The notes under the pieces are model-generated. The model did not search any database, was not told the origin of the DNA, and saw only the letters and a list, made by a program, of their open reading frames with translations. The translations under genes and the position numbers were made by a program. From Lewinella sp. LCG006 (GTDB lineage Bacteria; Bacteroidota; Bacteroidia; Chitinophagales; Saprospiraceae), in NCBI RefSeq assembly GCF_040784935.1, contig NZ_CP160680.1, forward strand, positions 7,443,557 through 7,507,556: a stretch of 64,000 nt of DNA, given 5' to 3'. Numbering within the stretch: the stretch's first letter is position 1; every line of letters starts with the position of its first letter. Below are positions 36,718 to 45,263 of this stretch, in pieces.

Positions 36718-36751
36718 TGACCTGATGCAAAAGAGCATCATTCATTTTTCT

Positions 36752-37127
36752 GGGGACGTAATGGCATCGACAGGAGAGTGAACGGTTTAGTAAGCATGCC
36801 GGAGTATGATGACTTATCTCCGTTACCAAATAGTTATCAACCAATTCAAATGGCAACTCACAGTTCGCCATGGCTGCCTAATTCTAGGAATTAGAAAGCC
36901 GTTGTGCCGTACGCTTGACGTCTAATACACAGCGTGCCGCATATCAACCAAACCTTTAGACTAGCTGACCACCCCGCTCCGAGTGTGATGCGAAATTCAG
37001 GAGATAAGGTGAGTGTGCGGGAGGGTTTCCAATCCTACCACTGACTCGAAAATCTAACTGGAAACTAAGCATGTAGAAGGCTCTATCGTGCTTTCACTGG
37101 ACCCGAGTTCGACTCTCGGCGTCTCCA
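36752..37127 (+). ncRNA. ssrA: tmRNA (transfer-messenger RNA)
   Basis: The tRNA-like ends are visible: GGGGACG at 36752 pairs with CGTCTCC ending at 37126, and the 3' part contains GGACCCGAGTTCGACTCTCGG (T arm). The conserved 5' phrase GTAATGGCATCGACAGG is present. The tag frame 36852-36881 reads GNSQFAMAA then TAA, nine residues as in other Bacteroidota. The bases after the discriminator A (37127) are CTA, not CCA, so CCA must be added by the nucleotidyltransferase. It rescues stalled ribosomes together with SmpB, which is not in this window. Confidence 0.95.
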
Positions 37128-37131
37128 CTAT

Positions 37132-37170
37132 AAAAAAGCGCTGGCCAGTTGGCCGGCGCTTTTTTTTGTT
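37132..37170 (+). terminator. Strong terminator of ssrA
   Basis: AAAAAAGCGC(T) pairs with (G)GCGCTTTTTT, with the GGCC arms inside and a run of eight T. It lies five bases after the tmRNA end. Confidence 0.9.
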
Positions 37171-37198
37171 ATTCAACTCAAAGTATTTACTTTTTTCT

Positions 37199-38185
37199 AT
37201 GAATTCTTCTCTCCCCATCACCGACCTCCACTGCGACCTCCTCCTCTACCTCGCCAATGCACCAGGAGCCAACATCCTGGCAACGGAGGACATTGGCGTG
37301 ACGCTACCCTATTTGCAAAAAGGGAAGGTAAGCCACCAGGTGCTGGCCATTTTTGCCACCACTGGCCCCGAAAGTGTGCAGCTGGGTGAGTTGCAATTGC
37401 AGGCTTACCAGGATTTGCTCCAACATCCTGCATTTTTTGCCCTCACGGAAAGTAAGCAACTGGATCAGCCACAAGAAGATAAAATTGGCGTCACGCTGGC
37501 TATCGAGAATGCGAGTATTCTAGCGACAGAGCAGGAACCGCTAGACACTGCCTTCCGCCGGTTGGATAACATCCTTGCGATAGGCAAGCGGCTCTTTTAC
37601 ATTACCATTACCCACCACGCCGAAAATCGCTTCGGTGGCGGCAACTACAGTACCGTCGGGTTAAAACCTGATGGGGAGGTGCTGCTTGACTATATGGCCG
37701 AAAAGGATATTCCGGTAGATCTCTCGCATACCAGCGACGCCATGGCCTACGATATCATCAATTACATTGATAAAAAACGCTACGATTTGGCGGTCATCGC
37801 CAGTCATTCCAACTTTCGTATCCTGCGGGATCACCCGCGGAATTTGCCCTCAGAGTTGGTGGTAGAAATTATCAAGAGGAACGGCCTGATCGGTGCCAAT
37901 TTTCTAAGGCTCTTCCTGGATGGTGAGCAGCCTGGTTCCTTATTGGAACACATCCGCTATGGGCTGGCCAATGCACCAAAATGCATGGCTTTCGGTGCCG
38001 ATTTTTTCTACCGGCCTGGAATTCCTGATCCGGAGCGGCAGCCCCTTTTCTTTCCTGAATATGAGGACGCCGGACAGTATCCTAAAATTTTGCAGCAACT
38101 GGAAACACTGGGTGTAACCGAGCAAGAATTGAAGGCACTCGCCCACGGGAATGCACAGCGATTTATCCGGACGTTTTGGGGCTAG
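37199..38185 (+). CDS. Membrane dipeptidase family protein (peptidase M19)
   Basis: 328 residues. The zinc site starts ITDLHCDLLLYL (His-x-Asp) and includes GVTLAIENAS (Glu), ITHHAENRFGGG, PVDLSHTSDAMAYDIINY (His) and VIASHSNFRIL (His). The family cleaves dipeptides, including some D-amino-acid ones. No signal peptide is seen, so it is probably cytoplasmic. The start was placed at 37199, because the longer open frame from 37088 runs through the tmRNA 3' end and its terminator. Confidence 0.9.
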   Translation: MNSSLPITDLHCDLLLYLANAPGANILATEDIGVTLPYLQKGKVSHQVLAIFATTGPESVQLGELQLQAYQDLLQHPAFFALTESKQLDQPQEDKIGVTLAIENASILATEQEPLDTAFRRLDNILAIGKRLFYITITHHAENRFGGGNYSTVGLKPDGEVLLDYMAEKDIPVDLSHTSDAMAYDIINYIDKKRYDLAVIASHSNFRILRDHPRNLPSELVVEIIKRNGLIGANFLRLFLDGEQPGSLLEHIRYGLANAPKCMAFGADFFYRPGIPDPERQPLFFPEYEDAGQYPKILQQLETLGVTEQELKALAHGNAQRFIRTFWG

Positions 38186-38242
38186 CCAGACTTCCTGCAA
38201 AAGTACATAATGAGATACGGGCGGTTTCGCACCCTACAGCTA

Positions 38243-39577
38243 TTAATCCATCCTAGTGAGGTCTAGCTCACGGATCATCAGTAAGAAGGTACGGGAGAAA
38301 TCGAGTAGGTTATCAAAATTGAGTATACTCACCGAAGGGCGGAGCTGTGGGTGGCGACTACGGTGCTTTTTGGCGATTTGATCAATAGCTCGCCGGATGG
38401 CCTTGCTGTCCAGTTGCTTGGTTTCTGGATCACAGTAATCAGGCTGAAAGCCCAGTGCCTTAAAATAAGCGGGTTCGGTGACACGAAAAAACAAGTGAAA
38501 AAACTCTCTGTCGGGCTGTGGAACGGCATAAATAAAGAGACTGTAACCCACGATGTAGCAGGGGTAAGCCGCCGCAATTTTGTAGTAACCATTGTCCTTG
38601 TACCAATCCATCTGATGCAACTCTGCATCGATGAGATTGACGATGCGATCGTGGGTCACGGGTGCGGTAATACCGAAAGTGGTTTTGACCTGGTACATCT
38701 CCCGACTGTATTCCTTTTCTGAACGTTCGAGGAGGCTGCGCAACTCACTGATGATGGATTCATTTTTTTGCTGTACGCTCATGGCACTCTCCTTGGAGAA
38801 AAAGCGGCGGTGAATACGTTCCAGCGTTTCCATGGTGAAGCCCTCGGGCTTGGTGAGGTAATCCAGCTTGTAGATCAAAGACAGCAACAAACAGGCCGTT
38901 CCACTGGGGTATTGTTCAGAGTCCAGCGCTCCATTTTCGGCTTCTTCCAGTGTCCTGCGAATCTGCTGCGTGATGTACTGGTGTTTGATCCGAGTTTCCT
39001 CTTCGGAAAGCGGGGTTAGGTGTGAACTGTCTACCGGCTCCATGTGGCCAAATTCTTCGAGCAAGAGATCATCTTGCTTATCGGCTTGGGTGGCTACCTC
39101 TTTAAGGGCGTAGTATAACTTGTAAGGAGAGGCATCGATGGTATCCGTCTCGAAAACCACCGTAATATGATAATCCGGATCGAGGGCGTAACGGCTGAAT
39201 TTGAGGGCGTAGTTTTGCTCTACCAGGCGCCGGAGCAACTCTGGACGTGGAGCACTGATTCGGGCCACCCGTGCTTCGACCCGCAAGCGTTGGCGCGTAG
39301 CCCAACCCACAACTCTCTTACTACCTTGAAAAAGCTCAAAAGCAAGGCCTTGCTCACTCTTTTCCCAGACGACATTTTCTTCTTCCTCGTCACGTAGAAA
39401 ATAAAGAAACTGCTCGTAAGCACTGAGGTACTTCCCATTCTCAAAATCAGTCAGAGCCGTATCCCAAGCATCGTAACAATCGGTGGTTTTGTAAGAATCG
39501 CTATAACGTCCAAAACGGATGTCGGGCTGCGCGTTTGCTTCGTCTTTATGACCGAACCAGCGTTCGAAAAAGCTCAT
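38243..39577 (-). CDS. Cytoplasmic protein of unknown function
   Basis: About 444 residues from ATG 39577 (MSFFERWFGHKDEANAQPDIRFGRYSDSYK). I do not recognise a family. There is no signal peptide or membrane segment. The protein is rich in charged and aromatic residues, with an N-terminal half that repeats phrases like YDAWDTALTDFENGKYLSAYEQFLYFLRD and a helical middle (about 180-300). It lies immediately downstream of a lipoprotein gene on the same strand, with 47 bases between. The longer frame to 39724 overlaps that neighbour and is rejected. Confidence 0.75.
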   Translation of the reverse strand: MSFFERWFGHKDEANAQPDIRFGRYSDSYKTTDCYDAWDTALTDFENGKYLSAYEQFLYFLRDEEEENVVWEKSEQGLAFELFQGSKRVVGWATRQRLRVEARVARISAPRPELLRRLVEQNYALKFSRYALDPDYHITVVFETDTIDASPYKLYYALKEVATQADKQDDLLLEEFGHMEPVDSSHLTPLSEEETRIKHQYITQQIRRTLEEAENGALDSEQYPSGTACLLLSLIYKLDYLTKPEGFTMETLERIHRRFFSKESAMSVQQKNESIISELRSLLERSEKEYSREMYQVKTTFGITAPVTHDRIVNLIDAELHQMDWYKDNGYYKIAAAYPCYIVGYSLFIYAVPQPDREFFHLFFRVTEPAYFKALGFQPDYCDPETKQLDSKAIRRAIDQIAKKHRSRHPQLRPSVSILNFDNLLDFSRTFLLMIRELDLTRMD

Positions 39578-39586
39578 AGGTTTTGT

Positions 39587-39624
39587 TGGTATTAGGTACA
39601 AAGTACGGGGTACAAAGTAACACC
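39587..39624 (-). repeat. GTAC-rich repeat, weak copy
   Basis: The plus strand reads GGTACAAAGTACGGGGTACAAAGTA. It is related in design, not in exact sequence, to the 3'-end repeats at 9416, 46929 and 51687, and likewise lies directly 3' of a minus-strand gene (stop at 39625). Confidence 0.45.
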
Positions 39625-40140
39625 CTAATTGGCTTGTTTTCGGTGATAAGTGAGTGTAGCACCATTGGCTCCCAACAAACTTAACTCCAGTATTTCTTCG
39701 GTTTGATTCAAGATCGCAAAACACATTTTTTCATAAGCACTAGCCAACACAAAACAAGGTACTTCAGGCCCCTGGCCTCCGGTACATGCCTCTGGACAAA
39801 CCTGGTAGTAAGTCATGTTTTCTTCTACCACTTTTTCTCCATTGTAATAGGAAACGTATTTTCCTGGCAGGAACCTCACTGCTTCATTTTCATCATAAGC
39901 GGCAACCCACTCCCCCATCATGCCATTGAATCCAATCGGCGCCTGCGCTACTCCCTTTATGGAATAGGAAACGGGGATGGAGTCGGCAGGAAGGCTTGCC
40001 AGTGGTTCGTTGAAGGTATTCACCTTAGGAGAAACGTAAGCAGCCTCACCTACAGGAACCGCGTTGGTGGCAGCATTAGGTTTTGGCGTATCACAGGCTC
40101 CTAGCAACAAAGAAAATAGAAAAAGACTCAGGTATTTCAT
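39625..40140 (-). CDS. Small lipoprotein of unknown function
   Basis: 171 residues. Signal MKYLSLFLFSLLLGAC gives a lipobox LGAC with Cys at 16, followed by an Ala/Asn/Pro-rich linker. The domain has VCPEACTGGQGPEVPCF, a cluster of three cysteines. No family was recognised. It is probably anchored in the outer or inner membrane facing the periplasm. The upstream gap to gldA (40141-40409) holds no supportable gene. Confidence 0.8.
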   Translation of the reverse strand: MKYLSLFLFSLLLGACDTPKPNAATNAVPVGEAAYVSPKVNTFNEPLASLPADSIPVSYSIKGVAQAPIGFNGMMGEWVAAYDENEAVRFLPGKYVSYYNGEKVVEENMTYYQVCPEACTGGQGPEVPCFVLASAYEKMCFAILNQTEEILELSLLGANGATLTYHRKQAN

Positions 40141-40382
40141 GTTTTCAGGCTTTGTCTGTTGGTAAAAATACTAATTATGAATTAGTTCTACGCTTATATT
40201 AACGTTTTACCCTTGGTTCGTGTTGGGTAAATGTACAGACCGAAGTATTTGCCTGCATTTACAACCCTTCTTTATGAAATACGCTCCTTTGATTTGGAGC
40301 GTTAATAACAGGATTGTTGACCAATTTTTCGGACAAAAAGTGGTTTGGTCTACCCAAATTGCTTTGTTGTCGGTATACCTGT

Positions 40383-40390
40383 TATTTTTG
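40383..40390 (+). promoter_or_regulatory. TAnnTTTG promoter of gldA
   Basis: TATTTTTG matches the -7 consensus 19 bases before the gldA start. TTTG at 40363 may be the upstream element. Confidence 0.55.
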
Positions 40391-40409
40391 CGGTAGCAAA
40401 AGCTATAAT

Positions 40410-41330
40410 ATGTCAGTTCAAGTTGAGCAGTTAACGAAAATTTACGGTACCCAACGCGCGGTAGACCATATTGCCTTTGAAGCAAAACCTGGAGAAATCC
40501 TGGGCTTTCTAGGGCCAAACGGTGCAGGAAAGACGACCACCATGAAAATGATTACCGGTTACTTGCCGCCCAGTGAAGGGAAATTGAGTGTCTGTGGTAT
40601 TGATGTTGTGGAAGACACCCTGACTGCTCAACGGGAGATTGGCTACCTTCCGGAAAACAATCCGCTTTACAAGGACATGTACGTGAGAGAATACCTGACT
40701 TTTGTGGCACGCATCCACAAGTTGAGTAAACCTAACAAGCGTATCAACGAGCTCATTGACATGACCGGGTTGGGTCGCGAACAGCACAAGCCCATTGGAG
40801 CCTTGTCAAAAGGATACCGCCAGCGGGTGGGCTTGGCACAAGCGATGATTCACGACCCACAAGTGCTCATTCTTGACGAACCTACCTCTGGGCTAGACCC
40901 TAATCAGTTGGCGGAAATCCGTAGCTTAATCAAGCAACTGGGAGAGCAGAAAACGGTGATCTTTTCTACCCACATCATGCAAGAAGTGCAAGCCCTTTGT
41001 GACCGGGTCATCATCATCAATCGGGGTAAGCTCGTGGCCAATGATCCAATTGAAAGATTGCAATCGCGGCTTCAGGGAGAAACCATCGTGACGGTTGCTT
41101 TTGCAAAAGCGGTACAGAAGGCAGACCTGGCAGCCATCTCCGGTGTGAGGACGGTTGAATCTTTTGGTAAAAACCGCTGGCGACTAGCTTCCGTAGGTAA
41201 ACAAGATATCCGTGAGGCTATTTTCCAATTAGCGGTACAGCAAAATGCGCCTTTGCTAGAGTTGCGGCGCGATGAACTCAGCATAGAAGATGTTTTCCGC
41301 CAACTGACCGAACAAAAAGTGAAGGCATGA
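40410..41330 (+). CDS. gldA: Gliding-motility ABC transporter ATP-binding protein
   Basis: 306 residues. Walker A GPNGAGKTT, Q-loop near IGYLPENNPLYKDM, signature LSKGYRQRVGLAQAM, Walker B VLILDEPTSGLDP and H-loop STHIMQEVQ are all present. The protein matches GldA, the ATPase that works with the membrane subunits GldF and GldG (both encoded 0.8-2.5 kb downstream). The start was set at ATG 40410 (MSVQVEQLTKIYG). Its last codons overlap the next gene by 4 bases, so the two are translationally coupled. Confidence 0.92.
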   Translation: MSVQVEQLTKIYGTQRAVDHIAFEAKPGEILGFLGPNGAGKTTTMKMITGYLPPSEGKLSVCGIDVVEDTLTAQREIGYLPENNPLYKDMYVREYLTFVARIHKLSKPNKRINELIDMTGLGREQHKPIGALSKGYRQRVGLAQAMIHDPQVLILDEPTSGLDPNQLAEIRSLIKQLGEQKTVIFSTHIMQEVQALCDRVIIINRGKLVANDPIERLQSRLQGETIVTVAFAKAVQKADLAAISGVRTVESFGKNRWRLASVGKQDIREAIFQLAVQQNAPLLELRRDELSIEDVFRQLTEQKVKA

Positions 41331-42013
41331 AGTATGGTTTGAACCTGGTTTTAGTGTTATGCTTTTGGGGTCTCAATGCACAAACTACTGACAGCGTTTT
41401 GGTAGATGTGAATTTCCGTTTTACAGATGGTCTTTATGCCAATGCAGAAGCATTACGCACCAACCAACCGAGTACGGCCTTTAATGTACTGGCGGGCAAT
41501 TTGGTTTTGCAAGAAGAAGAGTACCTTTTGAAAGTAGAAAATTTATTTCCCAAGGGCCGCCCCGACTTACCGATTGAGCTCCAGGAAGTAGATTTCATCT
41601 GCGTCAACGGTTTTCCTTACATCCGCGCGTATGTGGATACGACCCGCAATTTTACGGTCTATGCTGGTCTACGTGTTAGAGGGCGATTATGTTATTATGC
41701 CTATGAGCAAAAACGGCCGGATACGGTACTCATCAAAGCCTATAACCCCATGACTGGCAGACCGTTTCGGCAGCAAAATGTCATCCGGGAAAAAACTCAC
41801 CTTACGGAACGCATCCTTGTCCTGGCCACCGGCGAAATCAGTCCTTACGATAGATTGAATATGATACGCCTGATGGCGGATGATGTGGCCCTCACCAAAA
41901 CGATTGAAAGCCTTACAGTACAGGAAGCTGAAGAGCGCCTCCAACGCACCCTACTCATTTATGATGATCGCCACCCCATCTATCTGCCCGCACGTTCGGA
42001 ACCTACCAATTAG
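41327..42013 (+). CDS. Secreted protein of unknown function coupled to gldA
   Basis: 228 residues with a signal peptide ending GLNAQ (about 19). The start overlaps the gldA stop (ATGA). No family was recognised. An acidic C-terminus with VQEAEERLQRTLLIYDDRHPIYLPARSE is visible. A periplasmic or surface role connected with gliding or the ABC transporter is inferred from the overlap only. Confidence 0.8.
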   Translation: MKYGLNLVLVLCFWGLNAQTTDSVLVDVNFRFTDGLYANAEALRTNQPSTAFNVLAGNLVLQEEEYLLKVENLFPKGRPDLPIELQEVDFICVNGFPYIRAYVDTTRNFTVYAGLRVRGRLCYYAYEQKRPDTVLIKAYNPMTGRPFRQQNVIREKTHLTERILVLATGEISPYDRLNMIRLMADDVALTKTIESLTVQEAEERLQRTLLIYDDRHPIYLPARSEPTN

Positions 42014-42038
42014 ATTAGCACAAACACCATTGCTTTTG

Positions 42039-42046
42039 TATTTTTG
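42039..42046 (+). promoter_or_regulatory. TAnnTTTG promoter of gldF
   Basis: TATTTTTG is a -7 match, about 95 bases before the gldF start and 26 bases after the previous stop. gldFG may thus be transcribed apart from gldA. Confidence 0.45.
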
Positions 42047-42140
42047 CAAATAATTTGTGACAATCATTTGGCACACAATCATCCAAGTAATTTGACGGAA
42101 ATAACTTATTCCATTTTTGATCCGTCACCAAAGAAAGCTC

Positions 42141-42872
42141 ATGCTCAGTATTTTTCGTAAAGAAATCAATCTGTTTTTCAGCTCCCTGATCGGCTACATC
42201 GTTATCGGTGTCTTCTTGGTAGTACTGGGTCTATTTATGTTTGTCTTTCCAGACACCAGCATCCTCAATTATGGCTTTGCTACCCTTGACCAGCTTTTCG
42301 CAATGGCCCCCAATATTTTTGTCTTTCTGATCCCTGCGATCACCATGCGCACCTTTGCGGAAGAACAACAAAGTGGTACCATTGAGCTGCTGATTACCCG
42401 TCCGATTTCCGACTGGCAAATCATCATGGGCAAGTACCTGGCGAGCTTTGCATTGGTGGCTTTTGCTTTAATCCCCACCTTGATTTACTACTACACCGTT
42501 TATGAATTGGGGGCTCCTAAAGGCAACCTCGACACGGGAGGCATTCTCGGCTCTTATATTGGCCTGCTCTTCCTGGCGGGCGGCTTCGTAGCTATCGGAG
42601 TATTTGCCAGCGCCATTACTCCCAACCAAATCGTGGCTTTCCTGGCAGCGACCGCCTTGTGTTTCTGGTTTTTCTGGGGCTTTGATTACCTGAGTCGCTT
42701 GCCGATTTTCGTAGGTAAGGGCGATGATGTAGTACAAAACCTGGGTATGCTCTACCACTATGACAGCCTTAGCCGTGGCGTCATTGACTCTCGCGATGTG
42801 ATTTACTTTTTGAGTACCACTGGCTTTTTTCTGTTTCTTTCCATGCTTGCGCTGGAGCGCAGAAAATGGTAA
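42141..42872 (+). CDS. gldF: Gliding-motility ABC transporter permease
   Basis: 243 residues with six membrane segments. The ABC-2 permease phrase MLSIFRKEINLFFSSLIGYIVIGVFLV and MRTFAEEQQSGTIELLITRPISDWQIIMGKYLA are typical of GldF. It is the membrane partner of GldA and GldG. The start at ATG 42141 was preferred to a TTG at 42117. gldG follows after 36 bases on the same transcript. Confidence 0.94.
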   Translation: MLSIFRKEINLFFSSLIGYIVIGVFLVVLGLFMFVFPDTSILNYGFATLDQLFAMAPNIFVFLIPAITMRTFAEEQQSGTIELLITRPISDWQIIMGKYLASFALVAFALIPTLIYYYTVYELGAPKGNLDTGGILGSYIGLLFLAGGFVAIGVFASAITPNQIVAFLAATALCFWFFWGFDYLSRLPIFVGKGDDVVQNLGMLYHYDSLSRGVIDSRDVIYFLSTTGFFLFLSMLALERRKW

Positions 42873-42908
42873 TGTACGCTTTAATGTCCCTCAACAAAAC
42901 TCCTTAGC

Positions 42909-44633
42909 GTGAATCGTAAGACACAAACCATCGTTCAGTTTTTTCTCGGCCTAGGCCTTCTATTGCTCGTCAATATCGTAGCCAACAGCCGGATGGGTGG
43001 GCGGCCACTTTACGGAGCCTTAGACCTGACCGAAGAAAAGCGCTTCACCCTCACACCAGGTAGTGAAGCACTGCTGGAGGCTCAAGAAGATATCATCTTT
43101 GTACGCGTTTTGCTGGAAGGAGATTTCCCAGCTGGTTTCAAGCGCTTGCAGTCGGCTACGCGTGAGATGCTGGAAGACTTCCACGCGGTATCTCCTTATA
43201 TCGAGTATGAATTTTACAACCCCAACGAAGGTAGTGTTGACGAGATTAACGCACGCCGCGAAAAATACAAGGAAGCAGGAATTGTGCCCATTAATCTTAG
43301 GGTAAAAGGGGTGGAAGGCACCTCTAATAAGTCCATTTTCCCGTACGCAATTTTTTATAAAGGCGAACGATCAGTGGTCGTCAATATTCTCGAAAACGAA
43401 ATCCCGGGCGTGCCCAGTGATGTAATTCTGAATAATGCCGTAGCGCTTTTGGAATACAAGTTTGCCAATGCTATCCAAAAATTGAACCGGTCTTACCGCG
43501 AAATCATTGCCTTTACCACAGGACAGGGAGAACTCCCCCCCATCAGAACAGCCGACCTGGAGAAAGAACTGCGGACTTACTACGATGTGGGCCGTTTAGC
43601 AATGGATAGCGTAGCTGTAATACCCCAAGATATTTCTGCTTTAATCATCGCCAAGCCTACCCTACCCTTCTCGGACAAAAACAAGTTCAAGATAGACCAG
43701 TACGTCATGAATGGCGGCAAGGTGATGTGGCTTCTCGATCGGGTAGCCGTAGATTTGGACAGCCTCCAAGGCCGCCCCGAATTTTACCCCAAGCCCTACG
43801 AGCTCAACATCGACGATTTGCTTTTCCGCTATGGGCTCCGCTTTAATGATGACCTGGTACAGGATTTACGCAGCACCCGTATTCCTCTGGCTACTGGCGT
43901 AGTAGGTAATGCGCCTCAGTTTGATCTGTTTCGTTACCCGTATCATGTACTCGCGCTGCCACAAAGTAACCACCCGATTGTTCGTAGTCTGGAGGCCATT
44001 AATCTTTTCTACCCCAGCTCTATCGACCTCTCTCCTCGCACCAAAACGCCCTTGGAAAAGACGATTTTGCTGATGAGTAGTGATGCGGCCCGTTACCAAA
44101 AACTCCCTGTTGGGCTGGATTTTGATTTTCTACGCTATGATCTCGATCCATCAAAGTTTCAACAAGACTCGCTGGTGATGGGCGTATTGCTGGAAGGTAC
44201 CTTTCCAAGTATGTACGAAAACCGCCTTACGCCTGAGAACCTAGCGGTATTGGAAGACATTGGGGTGGAATACAAAAGCCAGAGTGTACCCAACGCCATG
44301 ATTGTCGTTGCAGATGGTGATGTGGTTGCTAATCCGGTACGCCCGGATGGATCTGTGGTGCCGCTGGGGTACAACGTTTACGAAAAATACCAGTTCTCAA
44401 ACAAGGATTTCCTTTTTAATGCGCTAGAATACCTGCTTGACGAAGGGGGGATCATCCAGGCCCGCGGCAAGGAAGTACGCCTGCGGATGCTCAACAACGA
44501 GCGGGCCGAGGCGGAAGCTACCTTCTGGCGGATCATCAACATTGCCATCCCGGTAGCCTTATTGCTTCTGTTTGGTTTGATCTACTTTTTGTTACGCAAG
44601 AGAAAGTACGGGGCGGTAGGCATAGAAAAATAA
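42909..44633 (+). CDS. gldG: Gliding-motility ABC transporter accessory protein
   Basis: 574 residues, starting with GTG. An N-terminal membrane anchor (about 7-27), a large extracytoplasmic domain of the ABC_transp_aux type (LDLTEEKRFTLTPGSEALLEAQEDIIFVRVLLEG ... IRTADLEKELRTYYDV) and a C-terminal membrane segment (IPVALLLLFGLIYFLLRKRK) match GldG. GldAFG are needed for gliding in many flavobacteria, though some gliders lack them. Confidence 0.94.
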   Translation: MNRKTQTIVQFFLGLGLLLLVNIVANSRMGGRPLYGALDLTEEKRFTLTPGSEALLEAQEDIIFVRVLLEGDFPAGFKRLQSATREMLEDFHAVSPYIEYEFYNPNEGSVDEINARREKYKEAGIVPINLRVKGVEGTSNKSIFPYAIFYKGERSVVVNILENEIPGVPSDVILNNAVALLEYKFANAIQKLNRSYREIIAFTTGQGELPPIRTADLEKELRTYYDVGRLAMDSVAVIPQDISALIIAKPTLPFSDKNKFKIDQYVMNGGKVMWLLDRVAVDLDSLQGRPEFYPKPYELNIDDLLFRYGLRFNDDLVQDLRSTRIPLATGVVGNAPQFDLFRYPYHVLALPQSNHPIVRSLEAINLFYPSSIDLSPRTKTPLEKTILLMSSDAARYQKLPVGLDFDFLRYDLDPSKFQQDSLVMGVLLEGTFPSMYENRLTPENLAVLEDIGVEYKSQSVPNAMIVVADGDVVANPVRPDGSVVPLGYNVYEKYQFSNKDFLFNALEYLLDEGGIIQARGKEVRLRMLNNERAEAEATFWRIINIAIPVALLLLFGLIYFLLRKRKYGAVGIEK

Positions 44634-44637
44634 GCGT

Positions 44638-45171
44638 ATGCATACCTGGCTATTAGGATGGGGACTTCTCTGGGGGCTTTTGCATTTTTTGGTAAAAAAG
44701 GAAGAAGGTAACACCTTGATTGCTCGACATTTCATCGTGTTAGCACTCATTAGTGCTTATTATTTATTTGAGCGTGGAACCAATTACTGGATGATTCTTC
44801 AGTACGATAACCTTTGGAATTACTTTTTTTCAAATAATCATCGTGATGTTTTTTCACCATTACTACCCTACTTTTTGATTGTCGAATTCTTCATCCTGCT
44901 AATCATTGTATTGGGTAGTTACAAAACTGTTTCGGGCAGTAAACTCTGGCAAAATAAAACAATGTGGGTGGTCCTTATTTACACAGGTATGCATCTAGCA
45001 ATTCAAGGATTCGACCATATTGGGTTTGCGACCAGTATCATCCCGGGAGGTACTTCTACCATTACCACTAAGATTGGCATTGAAACGCTATTTTGGGTAT
45101 TGCAATGGCTTGTTTTTTTGAATTGGTTGATCGCTTTATTTACTAGAAAATCTACTGTCCACATCCGATGA
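44638..45171 (+). CDS. Integral membrane protein of unknown function
   Basis: 177 residues with four or five hydrophobic segments. It starts 4 bases after gldG, so it is very probably co-transcribed with it. No family was recognised. The A+T content is higher than in the flanking genes. The gap to the next gene (45172-45263) has a run of C and a poor promoter-like word (CACCTTTG). Confidence 0.78.
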   Translation: MHTWLLGWGLLWGLLHFLVKKEEGNTLIARHFIVLALISAYYLFERGTNYWMILQYDNLWNYFFSNNHRDVFSPLLPYFLIVEFFILLIIVLGSYKTVSGSKLWQNKTMWVVLIYTGMHLAIQGFDHIGFATSIIPGGTSTITTKIGIETLFWVLQWLVFLNWLIALFTRKSTVHIR

Positions 45172-45263
45172 TCCCCCCCCTGCGCAGTTTGTCGGCACTT
45201 TCACTCAATCGGGTTTGGATAAACGAGTGGAAGCCCGCACCTTTGCAGACAAATTAGAACTTA

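Noticed and set aside
36573..36751. Possible small gene between glnS and ssrA
   Set aside because: The reading frames are shadows. The segment holds a low-complexity tail (GGTGTAAGGGTAGG) and the ssrA promoter.
37088..37198. In-frame extension of the dipeptidase gene upstream
   Set aside because: It runs through the tmRNA 3' end and its terminator. The family start is at 37199.
40207..40518. Minus-strand ORF overlapping the gldA 5' end
   Set aside because: It overlaps a certain gene and shows no family features.
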